From contig LS997567.1 in NCBI GenBank assembly GCA_000469685.2, positions 12,347,210 to 12,411,209 of the forward strand: a stretch of DNA of 64,000 nt, written 5' to 3'. The first letter of the stretch is position 1. Each line of letters starts with the position of its first letter. The position numbers and the translations under genes were made by a program. Under the pieces are notes generated by a model. The model searched no databases, was not told the DNA's origin, and was given only the letters and a program-made list of their open reading frames with translations. Source of the DNA: Haemonchus contortus. Taxonomy: Eukaryota > Nematoda > Chromadorea > Rhabditida > Trichostrongylidae. Below are positions 25,346-34,831 of the stretch, in pieces.

Positions 25346-26692
25346 GATTGACTTTCCCCTCTATGATGGCAAAAATTCACATGTATATGATGCACTGTTT
25401 CTTGACAATTGTTTTCTCCACATTCCATGCTTTTTTGAAAGTCTTACCGGTGTGGAGGTTTTGACGCCCAGTGCGATAAATGCTCATAAGAGCCCTCGCA
25501 AACTATAGGAAAGTTTGCGCACGATGCAAAATATTCTATAGGGTGGAACCTTCCGCAATGGCAGCTCAGGTCCCTGTATCTTGAGAGTGAGAACGCTACT
25601 CGACTTTGACCTTCACCGGGGAGAACTGAGTATTTCAAAACTACTGAGGCAATAATTTACCGCTCACAATATGTTTGGAGATTGGAGAACTCATTAACAA
25701 TTTGATTTTGGTGCTCGTGAGAAAACGAGGTCTATCAGTCGACCACGGCATCTACAGTCCCATAGTAACCTGATGCTCTTCTTCTGCAGAAGAATCCTTG
25801 TAGTTACCTGTTTTTGAATTGCGTAATATAAAAACCAGGTATTTTCAGTTCGAAAACGATTTTCGTGAGATTCTCAGAGCTTCTCTACGAATGTACAATG
25901 GTACTGACAACTCTAGTAAAAAACACGTTGACGGTATGCTGATGAAAGCTGCGTGGGACAAACTAATGATGGAAGTTAGACTATTGGCGTGATCCTGAAT
26001 ATTCCTCTTAACTTTCCTGAAATCGTTGTAGAATGCGAACTGTTCGAGATCAAATTTTAATGTAATTCAGAAGTCATGCTGTGGAGTTGATTCAAAAGTT
26101 GGAGAGTTCAATGAATCTGGGTGGTTTCATCTAACCAGAGGACGCTACATGTTTCCTCCAGCCTGTTGCCCTCGAAAGGCGAATGGAAAACTGAAGCGAA
26201 ACTGTCACCCATATGCCCGTCATGGTGATGTGAGTTCCTTGACATTTCCATTTCGTGATCATTTCATCCTCTAATGCATGTGTACCAAACTCGGTGGGAC
26301 GGGAATCTTTTCAAAAGTGTCTATTTGCTCGGCATAATGCATGTTCAAGATTGATCTTGTTCTCAAGGTTTTGAATTCGAAATCATCGTTTGAATCAATC
26401 AGGTGGCTAGAATGATCATTTAGATGTTCGCCCTGCCTTCTGTTATTTCTCCCTAACACACTAGCGTAGCTTGAATTTCCATTCTCATATTGTCATAACA
26501 TATCACGTTATTATTACCGTTATCGAGAGAAAACTTTTCCTTGTCCATTATTCAATGGAAATTAATCATTAGCATAGCTTCGTAACATGACCATTGTTTC
26601 ATATTTGCCTTATTAATTCTAAAATGTTTTGGAAATCTCTGTGGTATTTTAATATGAAACACGAAGGCCTCAAAATATTTCAAATCTTTCAG
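25346..26692. other. No recognised gene
   Basis: No transposon, RNA gene or convincing exon was identified in this stretch. Confidence 0.55.
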
Positions 26693-26869
26693 ATCTATTT
26701 TGACTTATCCTGTGATATCTCTGGAGGGAAAACAAAAAATAAAACCATATGTGGTCACAGACTTTACACAGTATTGGGTAGAGATACCGTATACAACGAC
26801 AGTACATATAATGACGTCATTCAAAATTTTCAGCCTCGGATCATGCAGTTCTGGAATAAAAGGCTGATT
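26693..26869 (+). CDS. Candidate exon of unknown gene (first of pair)
   Basis: A 177-bp phase-0 segment with acceptor CAAATCTTTCAG and donor GTGAGT. It encodes 59 residues (IYFDLSCDISGGKTKNK..., ending ...QFWNKRLI). It joins in phase to 27123-27236 across a 253-bp intron. The family is not recognised. It lies in the interval of the proposed tetraspanin gene, but no CCG motif is present. Confidence 0.3.
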
Positions 26870-27122
26870 GTGAGTTGAAACATCCTTAGCACTATCAGCT
26901 TAACCTTTACCCGAATCACTCTCCTACTGCTTTGGCAACATCATCCCTCACGTTCAATTTTTTTTTATTAATATTTCTCGATTTTGCTCCCTCTCATCAG
27001 TGTAAGGTCGCTCCGGAAAGTTGAGCACTTTACCAATGGACCAAAAAGCATAACACCATTCGAGTTTTGTGTTGAATGGAGAAAAGGGTTCAATGAACCC
27101 TATTACTGATTTCGCCGAATTC

Positions 27123-27236
27123 AGCGCCTGCGTAAGCTCGACAAGAACGAGGAGCAAGAATTGCTGGTTGTCGATATAGATTTTATAGGTCTTGCAATAA
27201 ATATTGCCCGTCGAGTAGAGATCGGGACTGCTGGTT
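27123..27236 (+). CDS. Candidate terminal exon of unknown gene
   Basis: Follows the acceptor CGAATTCAG and reads RLRKLDKNEEQELLVVDIDF, then a short hydrophobic stretch, ending in TGA after ARRVEIGTAG. In phase with the exon ending at 26869. A competing open stretch in another frame at about 27000-27107 (VRSLRKVEHFTNGPK...) would fall in the intron and weakens this model. Confidence 0.28.
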
Positions 27237-28769
27237 GACTAACGAAGGGCGTACTTTTTGGGGATGCCTCACTCTTCCGCTCTTTCGTTGAGCCATCAGC
27301 GTGATTGGCTGCGTCAATTGATCTGGACCGGCTTTTTCCGCGAATCATGCCAATCACATCTGTGATCATCAGAATCTCGCAAGTCGAACTATTCTCATTG
27401 AAATATGCGATCTAAAAGGGGTTATTAGGCTGTGTGTTTTATCCATGACAGGCACAATTTTGTCAAATCTGTTTCTGAATCCATTCCACTGCCCATTCAA
27501 CTTGCTTCGATGAGAGATATTTTCAAAACGTCTTTGGAAAATTTTTCATAAGGTTGCTAGTGTTTATACAGGCGTCTATTCGTTGTGCAGTATCTGGAAT
27601 ACATTGAAACTCTCCGAATATCTTCCAGTGAAGCAAAGAGATCGTCCAATCTGTCATTCATTGGCTCTTATAAACTTCTGCCTTTTCTTTACAAGATAGG
27701 GGGGAGGCACGTGGCGTGGTGAATAATAATAAGTCCCAGATGTAGGTGAACTGCATTCTCACCTGTGTAGGTAAAACAATTCAAGCTGAAGATGAAGCAG
27801 AGAAACCTGTCAGTGGTTCTAAACACATTTGCACTTAGCTAGATATGGAAATGTGGAATGCAAAAAAGGACGGTACACTTAAGCTCTATGCTCTCAGCTC
27901 TATGCTCTTAGAGCTCACACGGCTGATGAGACCTTTTGCTATGTAACCTGAAATAAAAAAGTATGGTTATAAAAAGTACATATAAAAGGTAACCTTATTA
28001 GCCCATATCAGTTACGATCGAACGTAATCTCCGTGAGAAGATGCGGAGAGCCTTCAATTTCCCATCTGTATAATTTACCGTCAATGGGTGTCCTTGACAG
28101 CAATATGCATTTTGGAACGTTTGGCTCTTGATACCGTCATTGAAGTCATCTTTATCATGACAATTCTGTTCACAATCCCTTTTGAGGGCGGAGTTTTATC
28201 TCAGTAATTTTCTCAGTAATCTGCAAGGTAAGCGCCATCCCTTGCAGTGTCAGAGCAGACGTCAAGTAAATCCGCATGAGGGGTTACGTGATAGATGTCA
28301 AAAGGGAAAAATGTAGGAGTTTCAGTAAAGGACAAGGCGTGAATAAATCTTAGGAAAAAAATGAATCAGATGAGGTTTTGTGAGAAAAATTCCTTACAGT
28401 CGCCTTGCTTGCTGAACACTGTTCATCCACGTGATATAGATTAGAAGAAGTGAAATATGGAGCCAAATTCGAGGGCATTTTTCTGAAGGTGCATTCTCTC
28501 ATAATAATCGTTAGATTCGAAAACGTGATTGTACAATTGTTTGTAAAGTTACTCACATACGTAAATGTCGAAGCAAAGGTGTGTCGACGACGCTGAATTT
28601 TCGTGCAGATTTGCGATTTCGAAAAAGTCTTGCTCGTCAGCTGACAAATTCAAGGCTTTTAATTTTTAGTGGCTTTTGCAAACAATTACTGTCTGATGTG
28701 TCAGATGGAGAACTCTCGAGGATTTATAAGAAACAATTCATACTCTTTAAAGAATCGATGTCTGAAGCC
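27237..28769. other. Mostly unrecognised; open segment at its end
   Basis: Nothing was recognised to about 28600. From there a + strand open segment after GAATTTTCGTGCAG reads LRFRKSLARQLTNSRLL...GELSRIYKKQF and runs to 28769, where SINE sequence begins. It could be an exon cut by the SINE insertion, or chance. Confidence 0.4.
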
Positions 28770-28898
28770 TCACAAGGTTGGCGATTTATGGGCAAAACTC
28801 TAATCTCGGACGGGAGTCGAACCCGTACTTGTCCTTTCCGCGGACCGTGCTCTTATCTCTCACACTACCGAGACCCCGCTTGCCCTCGCCTTCTTAAA
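28770..28898 (-). repeat. tRNA-like SINE, copy i (inverted)
   Basis: Inverted and 5' truncated relative to the next two copies. The 72-nt tRNA-like core is 28803-28874 on the - strand, with a 7-bp acceptor stem (GTCTCGG with CCGAGAT), a D-stem GTGT/GCAC and a T-arm GGGTTCGACTCCC. The anticodon stem is only 4 bp and the loop has C where U33 belongs, so it is not a standard tRNA gene. Confidence 0.8.
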
Positions 28899-28907
28899 TC
28901 ATGTGAA

Positions 28908-29190
28908 GCTTACAGCTTATCGGTTCTGTGCTGATATTGGCCGACCGGCTCAACACGTTGTACGTGTGAGTGCTTATAAGCTATGGCATATAAGCCATTA
29001 AGAAGGCGAGGGCAAGATGAGTCTCGGTAGTGTAAGGTATAAGAGCGCGGTCCTCGGAAAGGACAAGTATGGGTTCGAGTCCCGTCCGAGACTGGAGTTT
29101 TGCCCACAAATTGCCAACCTTGTGAGACTTTCGCTTCGCGCCCTGTGGCGTTAAAACAACAGTTAACAAAACATCAAGTCAAAACAAGTT
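28908..29190 (+). repeat. tRNA-like SINE, copy ii
   Basis: The fullest copy: a ~110-bp leader (ACAGCTTATCGGTTCTGTGC), the 72-nt tRNA-like core at 29021-29092 with a perfect 7-bp acceptor stem, then the tail GGAGTTTTGCCCACAAATTG and GTTAACAAAACATCAAGTC. It is immediately followed by copy iii. Confidence 0.85.
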
Positions 29191-29199
29191 ATATGATGT

Positions 29200-29425
29200 A
29201 ATACTTACAGCTTATCGGTTCTGTGCTGATATTGGCCGACCGGCGCAACACGTTGTACATGTGAGTGCTGATAAGCTATGGCATATAAGCCATTAAGAAG
29301 GCTAGGGCAAGCGGGGTCTCGGTAGTGTAAGGGATAAGATCACGGTCCCCGGAAAGGACGAGTACGGGTTCGAGTTCCGTCCGGGACTGGAACAGCAGTT
29401 AACAAAACATCAAGTCAAAACAAGA
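29200..29425 (+). repeat. tRNA-like SINE, copy iii
   Basis: Same leader, and a tRNA-like core at 29316-29387 (acceptor GTCTCGG/CCGGGAC). The first half of the tail is deleted, but AACATCAAGTCAAAACAAG is kept. Direct tandem with copy ii. Confidence 0.83.
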
Positions 29426-29744
29426 TTTTCGAAGATCATTAAGGTTACAATACAGTAGCGTTTATTTCTACATAGACGTATTATTTCAAAAGATGATTGC
29501 TGCGGAATGAGACACTTCGGGAAAAAGGTACTTATCATCCTTTTAAGAACACAGATATGATTTACGAACATCCAAAACAGTGCAAGCACACTTTGGAAAA
29601 ATTATCGAAGGTGGAGGCTACGAAGGCCATTCTTGACCACGCTACCTCTTTTTCGAAGCTAACTATGAGGAGCTTATTATTTCTAGTGTTCGATGAAAAT
29701 TTTACTTGGGGTTTCCATTATCTTTTCCAACTATGATTATATGA
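29426..29744. other. Short open segments, possible CCG-containing exon
   Basis: A 52-bp candidate exon at 29476-29527 (+) lies between the acceptor TTTCTACATAG and the donor AAAAAG/GTACTT, and would encode RIISKDDCCGMRHFGKK. The CCG triplet is the hallmark of the tetraspanin large loop. Its phase does not connect directly to the exons at 21564 or 33576. A different frame is open from 29497 to 29736. Confidence 0.25.
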
Positions 29745-30312
29745 AAAAATATATATGTAGAACTTCAACGGCACGTTCACATCCTCGCATGACTGAAATT
29801 GGGCCTTCCACTTGTTAGAGCCTGGCAAGCTACACGTGGATATTCATATGCACAAAACAGTAATAAAAATGAGCCTCTTTTCCTTGCTGCTGGAGGGGCC
29901 CCTAGACGGCGGAGGGGGCCGATACCGCTCGGCAGAGGCTGCTTAAATCTCAGGACCACGACAGGCTGCCTTAAATGGAAAGGACTGAGGTTGCGATTTG
30001 TGCTTTCAACGCACGAACGCTTGCATCAGAAGCGTACATCGAAGATCTGATGATGCAAGCCAGGAAGATCAAGTGCGACGTCATCGAACTGGCCGAAACG
30101 AGAAGTCACGACTCGTTGCAGACCACTTTTGAGACTGGAGAAGAACTATTCCTTGAAACGTGCGGCGGCAGAGGCGTCGGCGGTGTAGATGTCGTCGCCA
30201 ACACGCACTTGGCCATAAACATCGATTTGTACGGACGGTTGACAACCCGAATCGGACGTTTGCGATCGAGAAGATGCGGCTCTACCGCAGCTCAAACATT
30301 CTTCCTTATATT
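29745..30312 (+). pseudogene. RTE-1-like LINE, copy 3 (5' fragment only)
   Basis: Carries only the 5' leader and the start of the AP endonuclease: EVAICAFNARTLASEAYIED, ELAETRSHDSLQTTFETGEE, then GGRGVGGVDV. It breaks off at about 30312, directly against PLE pseudo-LTR sequence. Keeping the 5' end while losing the 3' end is unusual for a LINE and points to later rearrangement. The leader resembles copy 4 more than copies 1 and 2. Confidence 0.88.
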
Positions 30313-30599
30313 ACTGAGTTTGTTAATGTCTTGAACTCTTCACGAGGTTTTAAATAACCTTTATTACGCTGACTTTTCGGCGGAACCGCCTACTTTAGAT
30401 ACTGGAAGGAGCATAACAATCTGTGACTATCCGATCAACCGTCTCCACCAACCCACTAAGTTCGAGACCCCCAAGGCACGCAGGTGGTAGAAAGAAAAAC
30501 CACTCACCGTAACTTTGTGGATTCTACGAAACCACCCAACAAGTAGTGGTACCAACCGACCAGTATCAGCTGGGGTACGTCCTCATTAGAGTCTGTGAG

Positions 30600-31420
30600 G
30601 GAAGGCCAATCTTATATAAGGCCGTAGTTCCCGCATGATCGCGAGACATTCTTCCCTACGATTCATATTAAGATTGGTGACCTGTACCCAAAATGCCTCC
30701 AAGGTTATCGCGCGCACACTTGCGACTCCTGTGCTACGACCTCCACGGTGACCTCAAAATCGCCTCCGCTATGCTTCTGAATTCGATGACTCCTTAAGGC
30801 GGTAGACTTTTTCAATCGTCTCATGCAATCTAAGTGCTCCTTGACCCTCACGTGAAGTGGCCTTGCCTTTTCTCCAATATGCTCATCACCACAATCTCGG
30901 CAAGTAATTCTTTAGACCACTCCAGACATGTTACAATCACCTTCCCTTCCAGCTGGACAAACCACACAGTTTGAGGTTGTACATAGGCGATCGTATAGCC
31001 TGTTACGAATCAGGCGCTTCTTTAGATTGAAGGGTGGTACGTTTACAATAGCAACTAAATTTTCTAAACCCGATCTTTTTGGACACTTTCTAACGGAGGT
31101 GCTGACCTCATCAGTAATAAATGGTGGTACAGGAGGAGTCTTGCCTTCAATCGAGGTACTACCATGTCTGACGATCACACCACCAAAAGAAGCTCTACGT
31201 GTAGTCGGGAAGCTGTAGTAGCCATTCGACCAAGCTATATCCCGTGCCATTTTGAGCGACTCTTTTCGCTCATCCTTCTCAGTGCAGACCTTCCTAGAGG
31301 CGCGGAACATATTCCCAACGACCGCTCGTTTTATGTAGAAAGGATGATCCACAAAGCTACGGTGAGTGGTCCTCCTTTTGACCACCTGCGTGCCCTGGGT
31401 GTCTCGAACTCAATGGGTTG
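30600..31420 (-). pseudogene. Penelope-like element C-terminus (family A)
   Basis: The N-terminal part (31385-30912) reads HRSFVDHPFYIKRAVVGNMF, FITDEVSTSVRKCPKRSGLE and KRLIRNRLYDRLCTTSNCVV, meaning the end of the RT, the linker and the Cys-rich lead into the GIY-YIG domain. Downstream the endonuclease is still recognisable in broken frames (TCRDCGDEHIGE, RVKEHLDCMRRL). It is 5' truncated and non-functional. Confidence 0.85.
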
Positions 31421-31466
31421 GTGGAGACGTTTGATCGGATAGTCACAGATTGTTATGATTCTTTGA

Positions 31467-31502
31467 GGCTTTGAAGAAGGCGATTCCGCCGAAACGTCAG
31501 CC
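31467..31502 (+). ncRNA. Hammerhead-like motif (family A / R10 left)
   Basis: GGCT, core TTGAAGA (one change from CTGANGA), stem II GGCG-ATTC-CGCC, GAAAC, triplet GTC, AGCC. Stem I (GGCT:AGCC) and stem II (GGCG:CGCC) pair perfectly. Followed by ATAAAGG and the pseudo-LTR tail (CCTTGTGCAGAGTTCAAG). Confidence 0.55.
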
Positions 31503-31549
31503 TGATAAAGGTTATTCAAAAACCTTGTGCAGAGTTCAAGACAACAACA

Positions 31550-32745
31550 AACCTTCACCTAGTCATTAGCAATCCGGCGCTAAATTGATTTCCTTCAGGG
31601 CTGACAGCTTTTTATATCAAGCCTAATGCCCATGGATGCTTCAGCAAGAAGACGTGTTGAGGAGAGTCTGATTCGTTTCCCTCAAGAGTTCGGGGTTGAC
31701 GCCCAGAGAAAGGTCGGAATCGGGGATCCTGTAGTCTTTGCATTGGCGAACGAGGTCGAGGACAGCCTCCATCGATTAGTAACCATATTGTAGGATTTTG
31801 ACCCCCATGACAACACTAATATAGTGTGAAATTAAGAGACACCTTTATACTCCTGAAAGTGTGAAGCCTGGAAGCTCCTCCACTAATAGTGCTCCACACA
31901 ACAAATTCTAAAAAATAAATACAACAGATATCATTAAGGCAAAGTATTAAGATATAAGGGGGGGACAACCAAAAGAAGTTGTTCAACTTCCGTTTCGCAC
32001 GTGCCCTAGACGGAAGTCAAACTCAAGATATATTCTCCCTCCGTGCTCTTCAGTAGAGTAAGGGGAGAACAAGAATTTATGAATGTTATGTAATATATTA
32101 TAACAAATAGATAATTAAACAATAAGATAAGAGTTAAAAAATGCAATAGAGTCACTAAATTGAAGGCATAAACTAAGAAACTTTAATACGGAAGAAACCA
32201 AGATAAAAAACCATAAGGTAGAGGTTATGTGCCTGGCTAGTCCTGGTCACGACCATGACCAGTCAGGCACTTGCTTTGGCCCTGGTGCAATATGAAGCCA
32301 ATCTGGAGGTGGCAGCATAAAATGCAAAAACGGCAAAGCCTCGGAAATCCGAATCATCAACCCTTCCTAGTCGTCCTTACTCGAAGCCCACATCGCTATC
32401 CACCACACCAATCGTCGCTGCCGACAGCTCAACCGTGAAGAGCCTATATGGAACTTCACCGCACTTTTCAACATGTGGGTCCCTTTTTGACTACCGTTCA
32501 CGTTATTTTCAATGTCGCCTCCACTGGTCCCTTCTACTGTGCGGATAGTCGACACCATGAGTGAAACGAACAAAGCTTAGTGGGTTTAAACGGCAATTTC
32601 TAGCAAAATCATTTTCACTCCTTTTTTGGCATTCAAAAGGCCATTTAGCGGAAATAAACCATAGTTATATACTCGGTGCTCATGTCGCTACACCATGCAA
32701 AAAAACATTTTCAAAAAGCGTCCCACGCCCTGAATGACCTTCCTT
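31550..32745 (-). repeat. R10 repeat, copy c, between two ribozyme-like motifs
   Basis: Homologous to 9784-10705 on the opposite strand, with about 300 bp of extra sequence at 31920-32220. The open segment conserved in copies a and b is frameshifted here (32573-32367). It lies exactly between the hammerhead-like motifs at 31467 and 32752, which are in direct orientation. Confidence 0.75.
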
Positions 32746-32751
32746 GTAAAA

Positions 32752-32787
32752 GGCTCTGAGGAAGGCGACATCGCCGGAACGTTAGCC
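32752..32787 (+). ncRNA. Hammerhead-like motif (R10 right)
   Basis: GGCT, perfect core CTGAGGA, stem II GGCG-ACAT-CGCC, GGAAC (one change from GAAAC), triplet GTT, AGCC. Stems I and II pair fully. The downstream tail (AAAGTTTTAT, AACCTTGTGAGAGTTGAAC) matches the tail after 31502. Confidence 0.55.
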
Positions 32788-33575
32788 ATTAAAGTTTTAT
32801 AACAACCTTGTGAGAGTTGAACTCGAATTATATCAAACAAAACCAAAGACCGTTCAGATCTTACACCTGCGAGGCAGTCTTGCACACTTTACTGGCATCG
32901 CACGATACAGGTCCCCTCTATTCACATGATATTCATGAATGTGATAAATTAGCACTTTCTGAGGGAATGATCAATTGGACCTCTGTTTTCGACTTAATTT
33001 ATTGAAACTCTACACGTAGGTTACCATTCCAACCACACCTTTCAAATACTACGAATAGATTGACCAGTTCAGGTGTATGGTTTGCGATGCTGCTATCCAC
33101 GAGTAGCGCCCAATCACTGTAGACTTGGTCTTCGATTTTCGTAAAGTAAATGCCGAACAAATGAAGAAAAGTGATATCGTCAATAATACGACGTCAATGA
33201 AGGAAGAACCTAGAATCTCCATAAACAAATCATCCGATAATCTTTTTTCGTCCTGATTGGAGCGATTCCGAAAAAGTATGGCAAAGTTACGATTTACGAC
33301 AGATTTAAACGTCGCTCCATCGTCGCAACTGGCCCTCAGACATGTGAGCAAGTTTACCACATGAGAAGCGTGATATGCTTATGGATTCTATTTTTTGTGT
33401 TGTTACAGCACTTCTGCATATAGACACTTACTGCATTTGCAAATGAAGCTTGGTAATTGTTTGCGGTGCAGAATGTCAACACGTCCAATACAAAACATTT
33501 TCCCGATAACATTTTGCCAATAACATTTTCTATTCTTACAGTTAGATTAATGCAGTGAAGGAAAAGCGTGTTCAG
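32788..33575. other. No recognised gene
   Basis: Minus-strand open stretches (33049-33360 and 33354-33752) lack recognised domains. The second overlaps the better-supported tetraspanin-like exons on the other strand. Confidence 0.5.
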
Positions 33576-33625
33576 TCGACATGAACTGTGTCGGAACGAA
33601 CTTTGAAGTTTGTTGCTCCTCTTTT
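33576..33625 (+). CDS. Tetraspanin-like exon (large-loop CC segment), tentative
   Basis: Acceptor GCGTGTTCAG, donor TTTT/GTAATT. It encodes DMNCVGTNFEVCCSSF and ends in phase 0, which matches the start of the next exon at 33748 across a 122-bp intron. The adjacent Cys pair fits the SCC motif of the tetraspanin loop. The 5' border is uncertain; an acceptor at 33555 is also possible. Confidence 0.3.
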
Positions 33626-33747
33626 GTAATTTGTCCTTTAGTTTCCAAAGTCGTCCGCTAGATATGTTATCAATCTTATTACGATGAGCTTCAATAGAAA
33701 AGAGAACGGCCCAAACCGTACGGGCCGCAATGTTTTCCGCTCTGCAG

Positions 33748-33900
33748 AACACGTCGCCGCTGCTGCGATATCCTTATTCACGAGTTCCAGGTAAAACATA
33801 TCTTCAGGGTTGCTATGCCAAAATCGCCGAGTCATTTCATGAACTCACATCACACTTCAAAATTGTTTCTTGGACTGTTGTTTTCATTGCACTGATTCAG
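33748..33900 (+). CDS. Tetraspanin-like exon (loop end and fourth membrane segment)
   Basis: 153 bp, phase 0 at both ends, acceptor CCGCTCTGCAG, donor CAG/GTAAAC. It encodes ...RVPGKTYLQGCYAKIAESF and then a membrane segment (KIVSWTVVFIALIQ). The string xYxQGCYxKI before a last hydrophobic helix is characteristic of tetraspanins. A C-terminal exon is expected downstream but was not found. Inside it, GTAAAACATATCTTCAG (33791-33807) looks like a 17-nt intron but is most likely coding. Confidence 0.5.
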
Positions 33901-34800
33901 GTAAACACTTATAAATTCCATAATCGTTATAAACACAGCCGGCAGCGACGCAGATCGCGCAGTCTGTTGTGCACTTAATTGCGAGGAAAATTTGTGTGCG
34001 AACCTCTCTATGGGGTGTCTCTCTAGCAGAAACATCTGTCAGATAAGTATAAGGTAAGCTTGGGCTTGAACTCGCACTACCACGCACATTGTCCGGGAGT
34101 CGAATCCAAGGTGTCTGTCTGAGCCGGACAAGCCTTTCGTTCCTTCTGAATTGGCAATTGGTATCACACTCAGTTACGGGATTGGAAGTGCTGATTTGAA
34201 CATCGGCTCGTCACCGCATTGCATTGACAAATACTGATATAATACGCCACTATGGTTCTGAGTGAGGGCCACGCTCTGGGTGCATCCCAAAGTGGCAATA
34301 GCTTATGCCGAAAACTTTATTTTTTTCCATTTTCACCGAATATGTGAGCGAGGAGCAGGTAGCTGGTCTCTCGCAGTTCATTGACTGACAAGCTGTTGTG
34401 AAAGCTGTCGAGCAGGCTTTATCGCTGACAACTGGCATGCTTTTTTGATGACTTTGTCTACAGCGAGGGACCTGGCAACGTTTTTCGTGAGTCGGGCAGT
34501 GTTGTAATAGGCAGGCGCTCTGGGTTCTTGTGCAGTGCTTATTTGTTTTTGAAGTTAGAAATGCCTTCTCTAACGAGATGATTTCATATGGGAGTGGAAT
34601 CAAAAAATGATGAAAATAACGGTAATTGACCCATTGACGGCTACGTGGCTGAATACTATCAATTAATAGGAATCAAAATTCGCTCTGAAAAAACATAGTC
34701 TAAGGCGTCTACGAGATGCTTGCTTTCGAGTACTGTAGTATGCAGTGGCTGTGGTCATAAACGACCTTGACTTACGTGTGTTCAGAACTCTCGCCAAAGG
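33901..34800. other. No recognised gene
   Basis: Expected to contain the last tetraspanin intron or exon; none was identified. A degenerate tRNA-like patch at about 34060-34130 was considered and not called. Confidence 0.5.
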
Positions 34801-34831
34801 GAGTGAACAGAACACGCATTCATCTTCTTCT

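Larger units (their letters stand above)
30313..31545 (-). mobile_element. Penelope-like element (family A) with inverted ends
   Basis: The coding relic at about 30600-31420 (-) is flanked by ~190-bp segments (30331-30530 and 31350-31545) that are inverted copies of each other. Each carries the pseudo-LTR tail and a hammerhead-like region. The 30368-30400 motif has lost its core, while the one at 31467-31502 is well kept. The opposed orientation suggests two PLE copies joined head-to-head. Confidence 0.75.

Noticed and set aside
24206..25508. Several long Cys/Val/Ser-rich open frames (up to ~200 codons)
   Set aside because: They follow the TG-rich minisatellite in every frame; the composition is dictated by the repeat.
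28770..29425. Repeat-spacer layout resembling a CRISPR array or tRNA gene cluster
   Set aside because: Units are ~240 bp, one is inverted, and the tRNA-like cores lack U33 and a full anticodon stem. They fit a SINE, and the genome is eukaryotic.
33354..33752. 132-codon frame on the - strand
   Set aside because: Overlaps the better-supported tetraspanin-like exons on the + strand, and has no ATG start or domain.
34060..34130. tRNA-like boxes (GAGTTCAAGCCC on the - strand)
   Set aside because: Only a B-box-like match; no foldable cloverleaf or second copy found.
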